NCBI GenBank assembly: GCA_964547135.1
Contig: CAZJMK010000002.1
Span: forward strand, 1 to 64,000
Direction of reading: 5' to 3'
DNA: 64,000 bases
From: JAJXSS01 sp964547135
GTDB lineage: Bacteria > Planctomycetota > Phycisphaerae > Phycisphaerales > Phycisphaeraceae
A program made the translations under genes and the position numbers. Shown here piece by piece: positions 8,983 through 17,204 of the stretch. Within the stretch, counting starts at the first letter, position 1; every line of letters begins with the position of its first letter. The notes under the pieces are model-generated. The model ran no database searches. It saw nothing but the letters and a program-made list of their open reading frames with translations, and was not told the origin of the DNA.

Positions 8983-9843
8983 ATGGAGCTAAGTACATTT
9001 TGTTCAAGTACATTGTTGTTCATGTTCACAGCCGCAGCCTTACACCACGATGTCACCCTCACGTTACCGAGCTTGCCTGTTGCGCTCGCCGGGTTGCGCA
9101 TCGTGCATATTTCCGACTTGCACTGTGCCCGCCTCACCTCACGTCATGATCAGTTGATCGACGAACTCAACAAACTCGGCACGATCGACCTGGCTTTTTT
9201 CACAGGCGACTACATGAATCACCCCGGCGATGAACCTGTCGCAGAGCAACTGGTACTTCGTCTGCTCGAAACCCTTCGCCCGCGCTTGGGGACCTTCGGC
9301 ATCTTCGGCAATCACGATTCCATTGCCATGCGTGAAAGACTGGACGATGCCCCGATTCGCTGGCTGAGCAATGAATCGGTTGGTTTACAAGTCGGCGATG
9401 CGATGATCGAAGTGATGGGTTTTGCGGGTGATCGTTTCACACGACCCGATGCCGCTGCCTTGCTCGTGCATCGATCAAACCTGCCCAGCACCGACCACCG
9501 CCCGCCACGTCCAATGTTGCGTTTGTTACTCAGTCATTACCCGACATACCTGCCGACCGCAGCCGACCTGGGGGTTGATGTCATGTTCAGCGGTCACACC
9601 CATGGCGGGCAACTCCGTCTGCCCTTTTACGGCGCTCTATACAACTCCAGTGATCTGCCGCTGGCGCTGAGTTCGGGCTTGCTGCGCTGTCGCAACACCC
9701 TTGCTGCGGTGTCGCGTGGTTTGGGGGAAACCTTTTTGCCCATTCGCTGGTTCTGCCCGCCGCAATTGCCCGTGTATGAGTTTCACCCCGGCCCACTGCC
9801 CGGCCCTGATTCGTGGACCATCCGTAACATTCAACCCTGGTGA
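8983..9843 (+). CDS. Calcineurin-like metallophosphoesterase
   Basis: The protein carries the ordered metal-binding motifs of the calcineurin-like phosphoesterase superfamily: ISDLH, FTGDY, IFGNHDS, a His in LLLSHYPTYL, and FSGHTHGGQ. These coordinate two metal ions and hydrolyse phosphoesters. The layout resembles the YkuE/YaeI-like subgroup, often membrane-associated phosphohydrolases linked to lipids. The N-terminus has a weak hydrophobic stretch (STLLFMFTAAALH) that could be a degraded signal or anchor. ATG 8983 is chosen over TTG 8968; neither has a strong ribosome site. It is 286 residues and its substrate is unknown. Confidence 0.9.
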   Translation: MELSTFCSSTLLFMFTAAALHHDVTLTLPSLPVALAGLRIVHISDLHCARLTSRHDQLIDELNKLGTIDLAFFTGDYMNHPGDEPVAEQLVLRLLETLRPRLGTFGIFGNHDSIAMRERLDDAPIRWLSNESVGLQVGDAMIEVMGFAGDRFTRPDAAALLVHRSNLPSTDHRPPRPMLRLLLSHYPTYLPTAADLGVDVMFSGHTHGGQLRLPFYGALYNSSDLPLALSSGLLRCRNTLAAVSRGLGETFLPIRWFCPPQLPVYEFHPGPLPGPDSWTIRNIQPW

Positions 9844-9860
9844 TGGCAAGGGGTCAGCAA

Positions 9861-9943
9861 CGCCCGGCCAGAGGCCTGGCGCTAAACGATTCAAGTATTG
9901 ACGCGCCATTTTAAAATGTTTAGCGCCAAGCCTTGGTCGGGCG
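9861..9943. repeat. 83-bp REP-type palindrome, left flank of the RAYT gene
   Basis: The arm CGCCCGGCCAGAGGCCTGGC and GCTAAAC are mirrored by GTTTAGCGCC-AAGCCTTGG-TCGGGCG. Each arm holds its own small hairpin (GGCC...GGCC type), so it is an inverted pair of REP units with an AT-rich centre. An 83-bp relative at 10595-10677 flanks the other side of the transposase gene in the same orientation. Confidence 0.88.
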
Positions 9944-9948
9944 ACTGA

Positions 9949-10554
9949 TTATTCACCGGTGTACGACATCACAAAAGACCAGCTTTGACGCGGTAAACCT
10001 TCTTTCGAGGGATTGTCGTCCACGTACCGTATGGCATGTCGTATGTGTGCGTCATCATTCAAAAACACCTTCCAGCATTTGGTACACCATGGTGAGGGCA
10101 ACGACTGATCGGGTTTGAATTGATGGGCCAATGGGTGCAAACGGTCACGTTGCAATTGTCTGGTAGCCATGCCTTTGAGCCCCATCACCACGCGTTCGAC
10201 GGGGTAGGTGTGCCGACCGATCACCATGTGTACATGTTCGGGCAATATCGCGCATGCGTACACGGATACGTTTGATTTACGAACAAACTCCGCAAACCCT
10301 ATGGCGGCGCTGCGTGCCTGCAAACCGGTGAACTTCACAGGTGTATAACGTAAGGATTCACGTGCCTGTTGCCGTAAGGCACGATCGTGTGGTTCATGCG
10401 CCAAGGAACGGCGGGTTTGTACCTGGGTCGCAGAACCAAAGCGGAGCAACTCCCACGCACGTACATAATCCGACCACGAGCCTCGCGGATCATTGGGCAG
10501 CCAGAAACCATACATACCCCAGATGACATGATAAGCATGAACCATATTGTGCAT
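9949..10554 (-). CDS. REP-associated tyrosine transposase (RAYT, Y1/IS200-like)
   Basis: The 201-residue product belongs to the Y1 HUH superfamily, single-strand DNA endonucleases related to IS200/IS605 TnpA. Visible are the early YHVIWGMYGFWLPNDPRGSW block typical of the Y1 domain, the metal-binding His-x-His in LPEHVHMVIG, and the region with the expected catalytic Tyr in AIRYVDDNPSKEGL, matching the family YxxxNPxxxGL pattern. RAYTs are domesticated transposases that cut and move REP palindromes. Fitting this, the gene sits between two 83-bp palindromes whose ends are 5 and 40 bp from it. It has no second transposase gene or accessory protein. The start at 10554 could be ATG three codons further in. 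Confidence 0.92.
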   Translation of the reverse strand: MHNMVHAYHVIWGMYGFWLPNDPRGSWSDYVRAWELLRFGSATQVQTRRSLAHEPHDRALRQQARESLRYTPVKFTGLQARSAAIGFAEFVRKSNVSVYACAILPEHVHMVIGRHTYPVERVVMGLKGMATRQLQRDRLHPLAHQFKPDQSLPSPWCTKCWKVFLNDDAHIRHAIRYVDDNPSKEGLPRQSWSFVMSYTGE

Positions 10555-10594
10555 GATAAATGATGTGATTCATGTCGAAAACATAAAGTTGAAA

Positions 10595-10677
10595 CGCCCG
10601 GCCAGAGGCCTGGCGCTAAACGTTTCAAATATTGTCGCGTTATTTCAAATTGTTTAGCGCCAGGCCTTGGCCGGGCG
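10595..10677. repeat. 83-bp REP-type palindrome, right flank of the RAYT gene
   Basis: This is the same length and nearly the same sequence as 9861-9943. The arms CGCCCGGCCAGAGGCCTGGC and GTTTAGCGCC-AGGCCTTGG-CCGGGCG pair almost perfectly, and the AT-rich centre has diverged. It lies between the RAYT start and the ruvC stop and could also act as a transcription barrier for ruvC. Confidence 0.88.
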
Positions 10678-10678
10678 A

Positions 10679-11161
10679 TTACGTGCGCAGGCGGCGGGCG
10701 CAGGTGAGGGCGATGGCGATGGCGTCGGCCACGTCGGGCGGGCTGGGTAACTCGGTCAATCGACATTGTGACTGCACCGCTCGTTGCATTTGCAGTTTGG
10801 ACGCATGGCCGTAGCCGGTGACCGCTTTTTTCACTTCCGTCGAGGGCAGATGATGAAGGGTCAATTCACGTGATTGGGCGGCCAGCAGAATCACCCCGCG
10901 GGCATGAGCCATGAGTATGGCGGTGCGCGGGTGCTGGTAATGAGCGTACAACTTTTCAACCGCCATGTGAGTGGGGTGATGTTCGTCGAGCAGTTCGCCC
11001 AGTTCGGTGTGCAGTTGTTGCAGGCGGGCTTCGAGGGACAGTTTGGGTGAAAGGCGAATGACGCCGGCTTCGACCAGACGTGGTTCGAAGCTGCGCAGGG
11101 ACAGTTGCACCAGGCCGTAGCCGGTGATACGCAATCCGGGATCGATGCCCAGTACCAGCAT
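10679..11161 (-). CDS. ruvC: Holliday junction resolvase RuvC
   Basis: RuvC is a dimeric endonuclease that nicks four-way recombination junctions together with RuvAB. The RNase H-like fold and acidic residues are visible: first Asp in LGIDPG (about 7), Glu in AVEKLY, and the paired Asp in PPDVADAIAIAL near the C-terminus. The 160 residues match the family. ATG 11161 is chosen because the conserved MLVLGIDPG begins there; an in-frame ATG at 11188 would add nine residues. The gene is divergent from the glycosyltransferase operon, and ruvA and ruvB are not in the window. Confidence 0.95.
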   Translation of the reverse strand: MLVLGIDPGLRITGYGLVQLSLRSFEPRLVEAGVIRLSPKLSLEARLQQLHTELGELLDEHHPTHMAVEKLYAHYQHPRTAILMAHARGVILLAAQSRELTLHHLPSTEVKKAVTGYGHASKLQMQRAVQSQCRLTELPSPPDVADAIAIALTCARRLRT

Positions 11162-11243
11162 GATGTGGTTATATGAAAACTGGAGCATGATTGCGAATCG
11201 TTCCGATAAGCCCAAGGGGATTTTTGGCAAGGCACGGAGGCCC

Positions 11244-13637
11244 ATGAGCGAAACTGCGCCGACATCTGCGCTGGTGAGGGAGTTGCTGGACCGGTCCGCC
11301 CGGGGTGAGTGGCAATGGGTGGAGCGGACGGTGGCAACGTGGGGTGAACCGCCGGGGGACGAGGTGTTGATGCCGTTGGCGCGGAGTTGCATGCAGGGTC
11401 AGCAGTGGGGTTTGGCTTTGCAGGTGATGCAGCAGGTGCGTCAGCCGGAGCCCGCGGTGGTGCTGCAAAAACGTTTGGCGGGCAATCTGGCGGCCTTGCA
11501 GAAACATCGGCCCGATGCCTATCAGCAACTCATCAGCAACACGGACCCGTGCCAGTATCAACTCATCAAGGGCGAAGGTGACCGGTGGGCGATCGTACAA
11601 ACGTCGGCAGATGGTTCAGCGGTGAAAATCGGGCCTGCGGCGTCACCCATACCGGCTGAACCCTGGCAGCGATTACTGGCAGCCATCGAACCCCCCGACA
11701 GCATTGGTCATGCGGTGGCACTGTGCGGGTTGGGGGACGGAGCGTTGTTAGTGCAACTGGCCAAACATCATCGGCTGTTTTGGGGAATGTTTCGGCTGGA
11801 ACCGTTGGTGTATGTGATCGAGCCGAATGTCGGGTTGGTACTGCATCATTTCATGATTCACGATTGCACCGGGCCTGATGGACCGATTGAACGGGGCAAT
11901 TGTTTTTGGTTGTTGGGGCCGAGGTGGTCGGAAGCGTTGATGGCATTGCTGGAGCTGCGACCGACGCTACGGTTTCCGAAAATCAAGGTGCCGCAGGGGC
12001 GACAGGGGCAAACGATCAGCTCACAACTGGACACGCTGTCGGATCAGCATGTCGGTGCACTCAATGAATTACGGGATCGACTTTGGCGAAAGTATGAATC
12101 GTTGGATGTGTTGACGTTACGGGCGATGTTGGGGCCAAACCCGCCTAGGCAGCCGAGGGTGATGTTGATCACGTCACGGCTGACGACGGTGCTGCAATAC
12201 GCCAACCGTGATTGTCAGAAGGCATTCGAGGAACTGGGTTGGCAGACGCGACTGTTGATCGAGCCTTCGGCTTATGAGGACACCACGCCGGCGTACATGT
12301 TGCGGGAGATGGATGATTTTCAGCCGGATGTGGTGCTGATGATTGACGCTTTGCGGCTGCATGCTTCGAGTGTTTTGCCGCCGGAGGTTTTGCATATTGG
12401 TTGGATACAGGACGACCTGCATCGACTGACCAACGTGGAAGCGGGACGGAGCATTGGTGCCCTTGATTTTGTGGCGCTGCCAGCCGGGCCTTGGTATGGC
12501 AGGCGTTTTGAGTACCCGGCCAGTCAGTGCATTTTTTTGGACAAGCTGACCAGGCCGGTGCAGCGACCGACGACTTGGAAAAGTGCCGGCGATGATCTGG
12601 TGTATGTGTCCAACAACGGCAGGCCGGTGGAAGCGGTGATGCTGGAAATGATCGAGCCGTATCGGAAAAGTTCACCCGTGGCTGCACAGATGATTGAAGT
12701 GGTCGGGGCGCATTTGCAACAGGTTTATGAGCGCGGCGGGCATGTGCATTCGCCGGCGCAGATTCGCGCTTTCATCGAAGCACAAAAGCCGCAACGCGGT
12801 TGGCAGGTGAACAGCCCGCAGGCGATGGACCAACTGGTGACGATGTTGTTCAATCGGCTCAACAACACACTGTATCGGCATCAGGTGGTGCGCTGGCTGG
12901 TCGATATCAGCAGGCGACAGAGATTGAAGTTGTCGTTGTACGGTTCGGGCTGGGACGAGCACCCGGAATTTGCAGGTTACGCGCGGGGTCGGGTGGCTTA
13001 CGGGACGGAATTGGAAGAATTGACACGACAAAGCAAAATCAATTTGCAGGTTGTGCCGTTTGGGTGCATGCATCAACGGCTGCTGGATGGGTTGGTGGCC
13101 GGGGGGTTCTTTCTGGTGCGGGAACACCCGTGGGACCGGTTGTTGGCGACGGTGTGGGGATTGGTGCAATCACTCGGTGATGATGAACGGGGTACGTTGG
13201 CAAAAGCACTGCCGAAGTTGACGGCCAAGGAACGCAAGCAACTGACCGAACTCGCTGCGTTGTATCGGGTGATTTACGACGACACGGATGATGACCCGGT
13301 GCGGCGGTGTCGTGACATGATCGAGGCGGGGTGCGACTTCATGTTGCAACCGTTTCCCGCGCTGGACCAAACGTTTTTCACCACCGCCGATCAGCTTGAA
13401 CAACAGGTGCTGCGTTATGTGAACGATGAAAAAGCAAGGCGCGACATTCAACAAAAACAGTGCGCCTTTGTTGAGGCCCATTTAACTTACCAAGCAGGTT
13501 TGTCACGATTGTTGTCGGTGATTCAGCAACGTTTGACGACGCAATCACGGGTGGTGCCGCAGAACCATCGACCCGACACGATGGCATGTCGGCAAGGTGT
13601 GGGGCAACAGTTGGAGGGGGAAACGCCATGCGCCTGA
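11244..13637 (+). CDS. CgeB-like glycosyltransferase, large two-part protein
   Basis: The 797-residue protein has no signal peptide. The first ~300 residues resemble no family I can name. From about residue 300 it looks like CgeB/DUF3880-type glycosyltransferases: QPRVMLITSRLTTVLQYANR, the segment FQPDVVLMIDALRLH and LHIGWIQDD, then SLYGSGWDEHPEFAGY, and the late block with HQRLLDGLVAGGFFLVREHPWDRL typical of Glyco_trans_1_2. It probably transfers sugars to a growing surface polysaccharide or protein at the cytoplasmic face. ATG 11244 follows a strong GGAGG, so upstream in-frame ATGs are rejected. Its end overlaps the next gene by 10 bp, suggesting translational coupling. Confidence 0.85.
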   Translation: MSETAPTSALVRELLDRSARGEWQWVERTVATWGEPPGDEVLMPLARSCMQGQQWGLALQVMQQVRQPEPAVVLQKRLAGNLAALQKHRPDAYQQLISNTDPCQYQLIKGEGDRWAIVQTSADGSAVKIGPAASPIPAEPWQRLLAAIEPPDSIGHAVALCGLGDGALLVQLAKHHRLFWGMFRLEPLVYVIEPNVGLVLHHFMIHDCTGPDGPIERGNCFWLLGPRWSEALMALLELRPTLRFPKIKVPQGRQGQTISSQLDTLSDQHVGALNELRDRLWRKYESLDVLTLRAMLGPNPPRQPRVMLITSRLTTVLQYANRDCQKAFEELGWQTRLLIEPSAYEDTTPAYMLREMDDFQPDVVLMIDALRLHASSVLPPEVLHIGWIQDDLHRLTNVEAGRSIGALDFVALPAGPWYGRRFEYPASQCIFLDKLTRPVQRPTTWKSAGDDLVYVSNNGRPVEAVMLEMIEPYRKSSPVAAQMIEVVGAHLQQVYERGGHVHSPAQIRAFIEAQKPQRGWQVNSPQAMDQLVTMLFNRLNNTLYRHQVVRWLVDISRRQRLKLSLYGSGWDEHPEFAGYARGRVAYGTELEELTRQSKINLQVVPFGCMHQRLLDGLVAGGFFLVREHPWDRLLATVWGLVQSLGDDERGTLAKALPKLTAKERKQLTELAALYRVIYDDTDDDPVRRCRDMIEAGCDFMLQPFPALDQTFFTTADQLEQQVLRYVNDEKARRDIQQKQCAFVEAHLTYQAGLSRLLSVIQQRLTTQSRVVPQNHRPDTMACRQGVGQQLEGETPCA

Positions 13638-14827
13638 GTATCGTCATTGTCACGCATAACCGTCGTGAAGCACTGGCTCGTACACTGAGCAAGGTGACCG
13701 GGCTGACGGATTTCAACAGCGACCAGCATGAAATCATCGTTGTTGACAATCACTGCACCGACGGCACGGAAGAAATGCTGCGGCGCGATTGGCCGGGGGT
13801 GATTGCCCTGCGCATGAAAGGCAATCAGGGGGCCTGCGCCCGCAACCATGGCTTGGCGGTGGCGCGGGGAAAATACGTGATGCTGCTGGATGATGACAGT
13901 TACCCGCTGGGGCACACGCTTTCGCACTCGCTGCATTACCTGGATGAGCATGATGAGGTCGGCGCGGTGGGTGGTAAGGTGAGTTTGCCGGACGGGAAAT
14001 GCGAAGCCAGCGCACAGCCGACGGTGATCATCAACTGCGGCACGGTGCTGCGCAAATCGGCACTCGATCAGGTGGGGTTTTTTCCGCTGGAGTTCATTCG
14101 CCAGGCGGAGGAATACGACCTTTCATGGCGACTCTGGCAGGCGGGCTACCGCGTCGAGCGTTTTGAAGATTTGGAATATCGCCATGAAAAATCACCGGTG
14201 CAGCGGAGCATCGGTTGGATTCAACAACTGGACCTGCGCAACAATTTGATTCTGACCGAGCGCTATCTGCCGAAGGCGTGGCGCAAAGCGTTTCGTGATG
14301 ATTGGACGCAGCGATATTTTGCCTTGGCGCAGCAAGCGGGGCACTTGAAATATGTCAAACGCGGTTGGCGACAGGCACAATATTGGCGCTTGCGCACGAT
14401 GCTCACGGGTCGCAAAATATTGTCGCCCCAAGCACTCGAATCGATTTTTGGTTTTCACGAGCAGGCTCAGCGCATTGAAGATTGGGCCAGGTTGCACCAG
14501 GTGAAAAAAGTGTTGATTGCCGATGTCGCCAAAACCATTTTTGTGACGTTTTGCGCCTGTGAATTGGCGCAGTTGAAAATGGTGGGTGTGGTTGACAATC
14601 ACCCGGCTTATCAGGGCATGATGTATCGCGGTCTGCCGGTGATGAATGATACCGATGCCGCCCAAAATAACTTTGACGGTGTCGTGCTGGCCAACGTCAA
14701 CCCGGCACAGGTGGCAATGCGTTTGCAGGCGTTGCAACCGTGGTGCGATAAACCAATCATCGCGCTTTGGCAGCCTCGGTATTTGCACAAGCAACCTCAA
14801 CAGGCCGACCAGTCGCAGGCTGCGTGA
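13628..14827 (+). CDS. GT2 glycosyltransferase fused to a Rossmann-like C-terminal domain
   Basis: The 399-residue protein starts directly with a GT-A domain: LSIVIVTHNRREALARTL, IIVVDNHCTDGTEEM, the acceptor/metal region LDDDSYPLGH, and a later EEYDLSWRLW. After about residue 290 a second domain appears, with VKKVLIADVAKTIFVTF and LKMVGVVDNHPAYQGMMYRG followed by VMNDTDA. This resembles a small nucleotide-binding Rossmann module sometimes attached to planctomycete glycosyltransferases. It overlaps the CgeB-like gene and is followed 13 bp later by a methyltransferase, consistent with one operon for glycan assembly. The sugar donor cannot be deduced. Confidence 0.88.
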   Translation: MRLSIVIVTHNRREALARTLSKVTGLTDFNSDQHEIIVVDNHCTDGTEEMLRRDWPGVIALRMKGNQGACARNHGLAVARGKYVMLLDDDSYPLGHTLSHSLHYLDEHDEVGAVGGKVSLPDGKCEASAQPTVIINCGTVLRKSALDQVGFFPLEFIRQAEEYDLSWRLWQAGYRVERFEDLEYRHEKSPVQRSIGWIQQLDLRNNLILTERYLPKAWRKAFRDDWTQRYFALAQQAGHLKYVKRGWRQAQYWRLRTMLTGRKILSPQALESIFGFHEQAQRIEDWARLHQVKKVLIADVAKTIFVTFCACELAQLKMVGVVDNHPAYQGMMYRGLPVMNDTDAAQNNFDGVVLANVNPAQVAMRLQALQPWCDKPIIALWQPRYLHKQPQQADQSQAA

Positions 14828-14840
14828 AGGAATTTGCATC

Positions 14841-15557
14841 ATGACTCAGCCCTCTGAAAAACCAGCCGACATTGTTTTCGATAGGCCGGCGTCACTGGCG
14901 ATCAACGATGCCCGTGCGGTCACGTTGCGTGCCCTGCTGAACCAACTCGACCCGGCCCGCACCTGGCGCACAGCACTTGACGTTGGCTGTGGGGTTGGTC
15001 ACTTTGCCAGACGATTGCACGAGTGGGGTTACCGCGTGGTCGCCTTCGATGGCCGAGAAAGCAACCTCGTCGAAGCCCGCAAGCGTGTACCCGCCGTCGT
15101 TTTTCATCGCTTTGATGTCGAAGACCCTCAGGTGCGTCAGTTGGAAAGTTTCGACCTGGTGCTCTGCTTCGGCCTGCTCTATCACCTGGAAAACCCTTTT
15201 GCCGCAGTACGCAATCTGGCAGCGTTGACCACCCACGCCCTTTTCATAGAAACCATCATCGCACCGGGCGACGGGCCGACCGCATCGTTGGTCGATGAGT
15301 TTCGTGGCGAAGACCAGGGCCTGCGTCATCTGGCCCTGATACCCACCCAGCTCGCCTTCACCAAAATGCTTTATCGCAGCGGGTTTGCCCATGTGTATCA
15401 GGTGCGTGAGCTGCCCGATCATGATGATTTTCGTGCGACGGAACACGAACATCAAAAACGCACGATGTTCGTGGCATTGCGTCAAGCGGTGAATCAGCCG
15501 GGGTTGCTGCCACTGCCCGATCATCGTGAGCGCTGGTCGAATTTGTGGAAGAAGTAA
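14841..15557 (+). CDS. Class I SAM-dependent methyltransferase
   Basis: This 238-residue protein has the Rossmann-type methyltransferase core. Motif I is ALDVGCGVGHFARRL (about 50), followed by VVAFDGRESNLVEARKR binding the SAM ribose, FHRFDVEDP and FDLVLCFGLLYHLENP. The set matches Methyltransf_23/DUF1698-like enzymes that often methylate sugars or glycan ends. Its place behind two glycosyltransferase genes suggests O-methylation of a surface glycan. ATG 14841 follows GAAGGA. The gene ends just before the large intergenic octamer array. Confidence 0.9.
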   Translation: MTQPSEKPADIVFDRPASLAINDARAVTLRALLNQLDPARTWRTALDVGCGVGHFARRLHEWGYRVVAFDGRESNLVEARKRVPAVVFHRFDVEDPQVRQLESFDLVLCFGLLYHLENPFAAVRNLAALTTHALFIETIIAPGDGPTASLVDEFRGEDQGLRHLALIPTQLAFTKMLYRSGFAHVYQVRELPDHDDFRATEHEHQKRTMFVALRQAVNQPGLLPLPDHRERWSNLWKK

Positions 15558-15574
15558 TCGTTCGGATTTCTGAT

Positions 15575-15630
15575 GCCAAGTGGTCAAGTGACGGAATCGT
15601 ATTCGAATGTTAGCGCCGCGATTTATCGCG
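15575..15630 (+). repeat. Composite octamer + TTAGCGCC palindrome element
   Basis: The order is octamer remnant CCAAGTGGTCAAGTG, linker ACGGAATCGTATTCGAATG, then TTAGCGCCGCGATTTATCGCG containing the palindrome CGCGATTTATCGCG. Other full copies lie at 213-274 (minus), 25936-26003, 36950-37030 and 37036-37094. Linker positions are partly conserved between copies, so the parts travel as a unit. Confidence 0.8.
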
Positions 15631-15642
15631 TTTGAAGAAGTG

Positions 15643-15858
15643 GTCAAGTGGTCAAGTGGTCAAGTGGTCAAGTGGTCAAGTGGTCAAGTGGTCAAGTGGC
15701 CAAGTGGCCAAGTGGCCAAGTGGCCAAGTGGACAAGTGGACAAGTGGACAAGTGGCCAAGTGGCCAAGTGGCCAAGTGGCCAAGTGGACAAGTGGACAAG
15801 TGGACAAGTGGACAAGTGGACAAGTGGACAAGTGGCCAAGTGGACAAGTGGCCAAGTG
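15643..15858 (+). repeat. Tandem array of 27 perfect octamers GNCAAGTG (N = T, C or A)
   Basis: Twenty-seven contiguous 8-bp units occupy 216 bp with no insertion, deletion or substitution except at unit position 2. The order of variants is 7 T, 4 C, 3 A, 4 C, 6 A, then C, A, C. G never occurs. A partial unit AAGTG precedes and CGCG follows. The array directly follows a composite element at 15575-15630 and lies in a 645-bp gap between the methyltransferase and the ABC permease. Three open frames on the plus strand encode repeating octapeptides only because the array lacks stops; I do not call them genes. Confidence 0.97.
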
Positions 15859-15870
15859 CGCGAACCATCA

Positions 15871-15960
15871 GAGTGATTGGGTGGTTTGGTGAATTCTGAA
15901 TCTTTCACGCCTGATCTTCATGTCCTTATGAAGATCAGGATTGCCTTTCAATCAACCACA
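15871..15960. repeat. Octamer-like run with CCTGATCTTCAT hairpin
   Basis: A short GG-led octamer run (GGTGGTTT, GGTGAATT) is followed by CACGCCTGATCTTCAT, loop GTCCTT and ATGAAGATCAGG, a perfect 12-bp stem (about 15908-15941). A homologous unit lies at about 35185-35262, where two stem pairs have changed together. It could act as a transcript-end or processing hairpin, but no T-run follows. Confidence 0.65.
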
Positions 15961-16202
15961 AAATGTAAAATCACTGGGCCGCTTCTTTCCGATGACTTTG
16001 GACTTACCCGAATACCCGAGCCGTCGGCGAAGACGCCTCCGACTCGGCTTGGTTCTGATACTTGACGACTCGGCCACTTGACCACTTCTTGCATGGGTGA
16101 TTGCCCTGGTCAGCGTGACAGCCGATAACATCGATTCAACGTCCCGCCCGGTTTATCCGATACAATGAGGGATTGGTTCATCAAGCGAAGTCAGGGGTAA
16201 CA
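15961..16202. other. Remaining leader region before the ABC permease gene
   Basis: No gene is seen. The stretch has an AAGCC/GGCTTGG-type palindromic element (about 16008-16052, GAATACCCGAGCC...GACTCGGCTTGG) and a minus-strand octamer remnant with GGCCACTTGACCACTTCTTG (16070-16090). The promoter of the export genes probably lies in the last 100 bp, but I cannot place it with confidence. Confidence 0.5.
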
Positions 16203-17081
16203 ATGTCGCAGTCAGCCGTGATGTCATCACCGCCGGGGCAACCCGTTGCGGATACCGCGCCCCAGCGCCAAACCATCATCGAGCCAAAAAAAGGCTGGGT
16301 GGCGGTGGATTGGCGTGAACTGTGGGAGTTCCGCGAACTGTTGGGCGTCATGCTGGTGCGTGACCTCAAAACCCGTTACAAGCAGACGATTCTCGGCGCG
16401 TTCTGGGCGGTGCTCTCGCCACTCATGAACATGGCGATGATCACCATCGTGTTCGGCTACATCGTGCAGGTCAACACCGGCGATGTCCCCAAAGCCCTCT
16501 TCTTTTTCGCCAATACCGTGCCCTGGGCGCTCTTTACCTCCGCCCTCAACGGGTCAGCCAACAGTTTGCAGGGCAACATCGGCCTGATCCGCAAAATTTA
16601 CTTCCCGCGCTTGTACATACCCCTGGCAACCATCAGCACCGCCGTGGTTGATTTTCTGATCGCGTTTGTGTTGCTGATGATCGCAGCCTTGTGCATGGGT
16701 TATTTGCCGGGCGTGCAGATACTCATGATCGTGCCCCTGGTGCTGCTGACGCTGGTAACGGCCTTGGGCGCAGGGCTGTGGCTGGGGGCGATGATGGCCG
16801 TGTTCCGCGACATTCGCACCATGATTCCGTTCGGGGTGCAGGCTTGGATGTACGCCTCGCTGGTGGCCTTCCCGCGGGACTCGATCCCGGAACGATTCCG
16901 CTGGTACTTTGACATCAACCCGCTGGTGCCGGTGATCGAAGGCTTCCGCTGGGCCTTGTTGGGTACACCCACCTCGCCGCAACCACTGGCATTGGCGGGC
17001 GTGGCCGTGGCGGGGTTGCTGCTGTTCAGCGGGCTGTACGTGTTCCGACGCATGGAAAAAACGTTTGTCGATGTGGCCTGA
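16203..17081 (+). CDS. ABC-2 type polysaccharide export permease (Wzm/TagG-like)
   Basis: The 292-residue integral membrane protein has a cytoplasmic start with VDWRELWEFRELLGVMLVRDLKTRYKQT, the amphipathic entry typical of ABC-2 permeases. About six membrane segments follow, starting with ILGAFWAVLSPLMNMAMITI and ending in AGLLLFSGLYVF. It should pair with the ATPase encoded 123 bp downstream to export lipid-linked O-antigen or a similar glycan across the inner membrane. ATG 16203 has AGGGG upstream and is chosen over an in-frame TTG at 16173. The last residues before the stop, FRRMEKTFVDVA, are characteristic of this family. Confidence 0.94.
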   Translation: MSQSAVMSSPPGQPVADTAPQRQTIIEPKKGWVAVDWRELWEFRELLGVMLVRDLKTRYKQTILGAFWAVLSPLMNMAMITIVFGYIVQVNTGDVPKALFFFANTVPWALFTSALNGSANSLQGNIGLIRKIYFPRLYIPLATISTAVVDFLIAFVLLMIAALCMGYLPGVQILMIVPLVLLTLVTALGAGLWLGAMMAVFRDIRTMIPFGVQAWMYASLVAFPRDSIPERFRWYFDINPLVPVIEGFRWALLGTPTSPQPLALAGVAVAGLLLFSGLYVFRRMEKTFVDVA

Positions 17082-17119
17082 AGATTGGCCACGAAGACAC
17101 GAAGGTCACGAAGACAAAA

Positions 17120-17200
17120 ATGGAGCTAGGAGCTTGGTGCTGGGAGCCAGGAAATACAGTATGTTCTTCCAAGCCACTAGCACCTAGCTACCAGCTACTA
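17120..17200. repeat. Imperfect inverted repeat AGCTAGGAGCTTGG / CTAGCACCTAGCTACC
   Basis: GAGCTAGGAGCTTGGTGCTGG on one side and CCACTAGCACCTAGCTACC on the other form a long imperfect hairpin between permease and ATPase genes of the transporter. No other copy was seen in the window. Confidence 0.55.
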
Positions 17201-17204
17201 AATC

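Noticed and set aside
9861..10677. A complete insertion sequence with terminal inverted repeats
   Set aside because: The flanks are whole palindromes in direct orientation, not IS ends; there is no target duplication that I can see, and the protein is of the RAYT type, not a classical IS200 transposase.
15643..15858. Possible CRISPR array
   Set aside because: Units are contiguous 8-mers without spacers, and no cas gene is in the window.
15607..15908. Four overlapping ORFs encoding repeats of WSSGQVVK-type octapeptides
   Set aside because: They exist in several frames and both strands only because the 8-bp array has no stop codons. They have no ribosome site and no conserved sequence beyond the DNA repeat.
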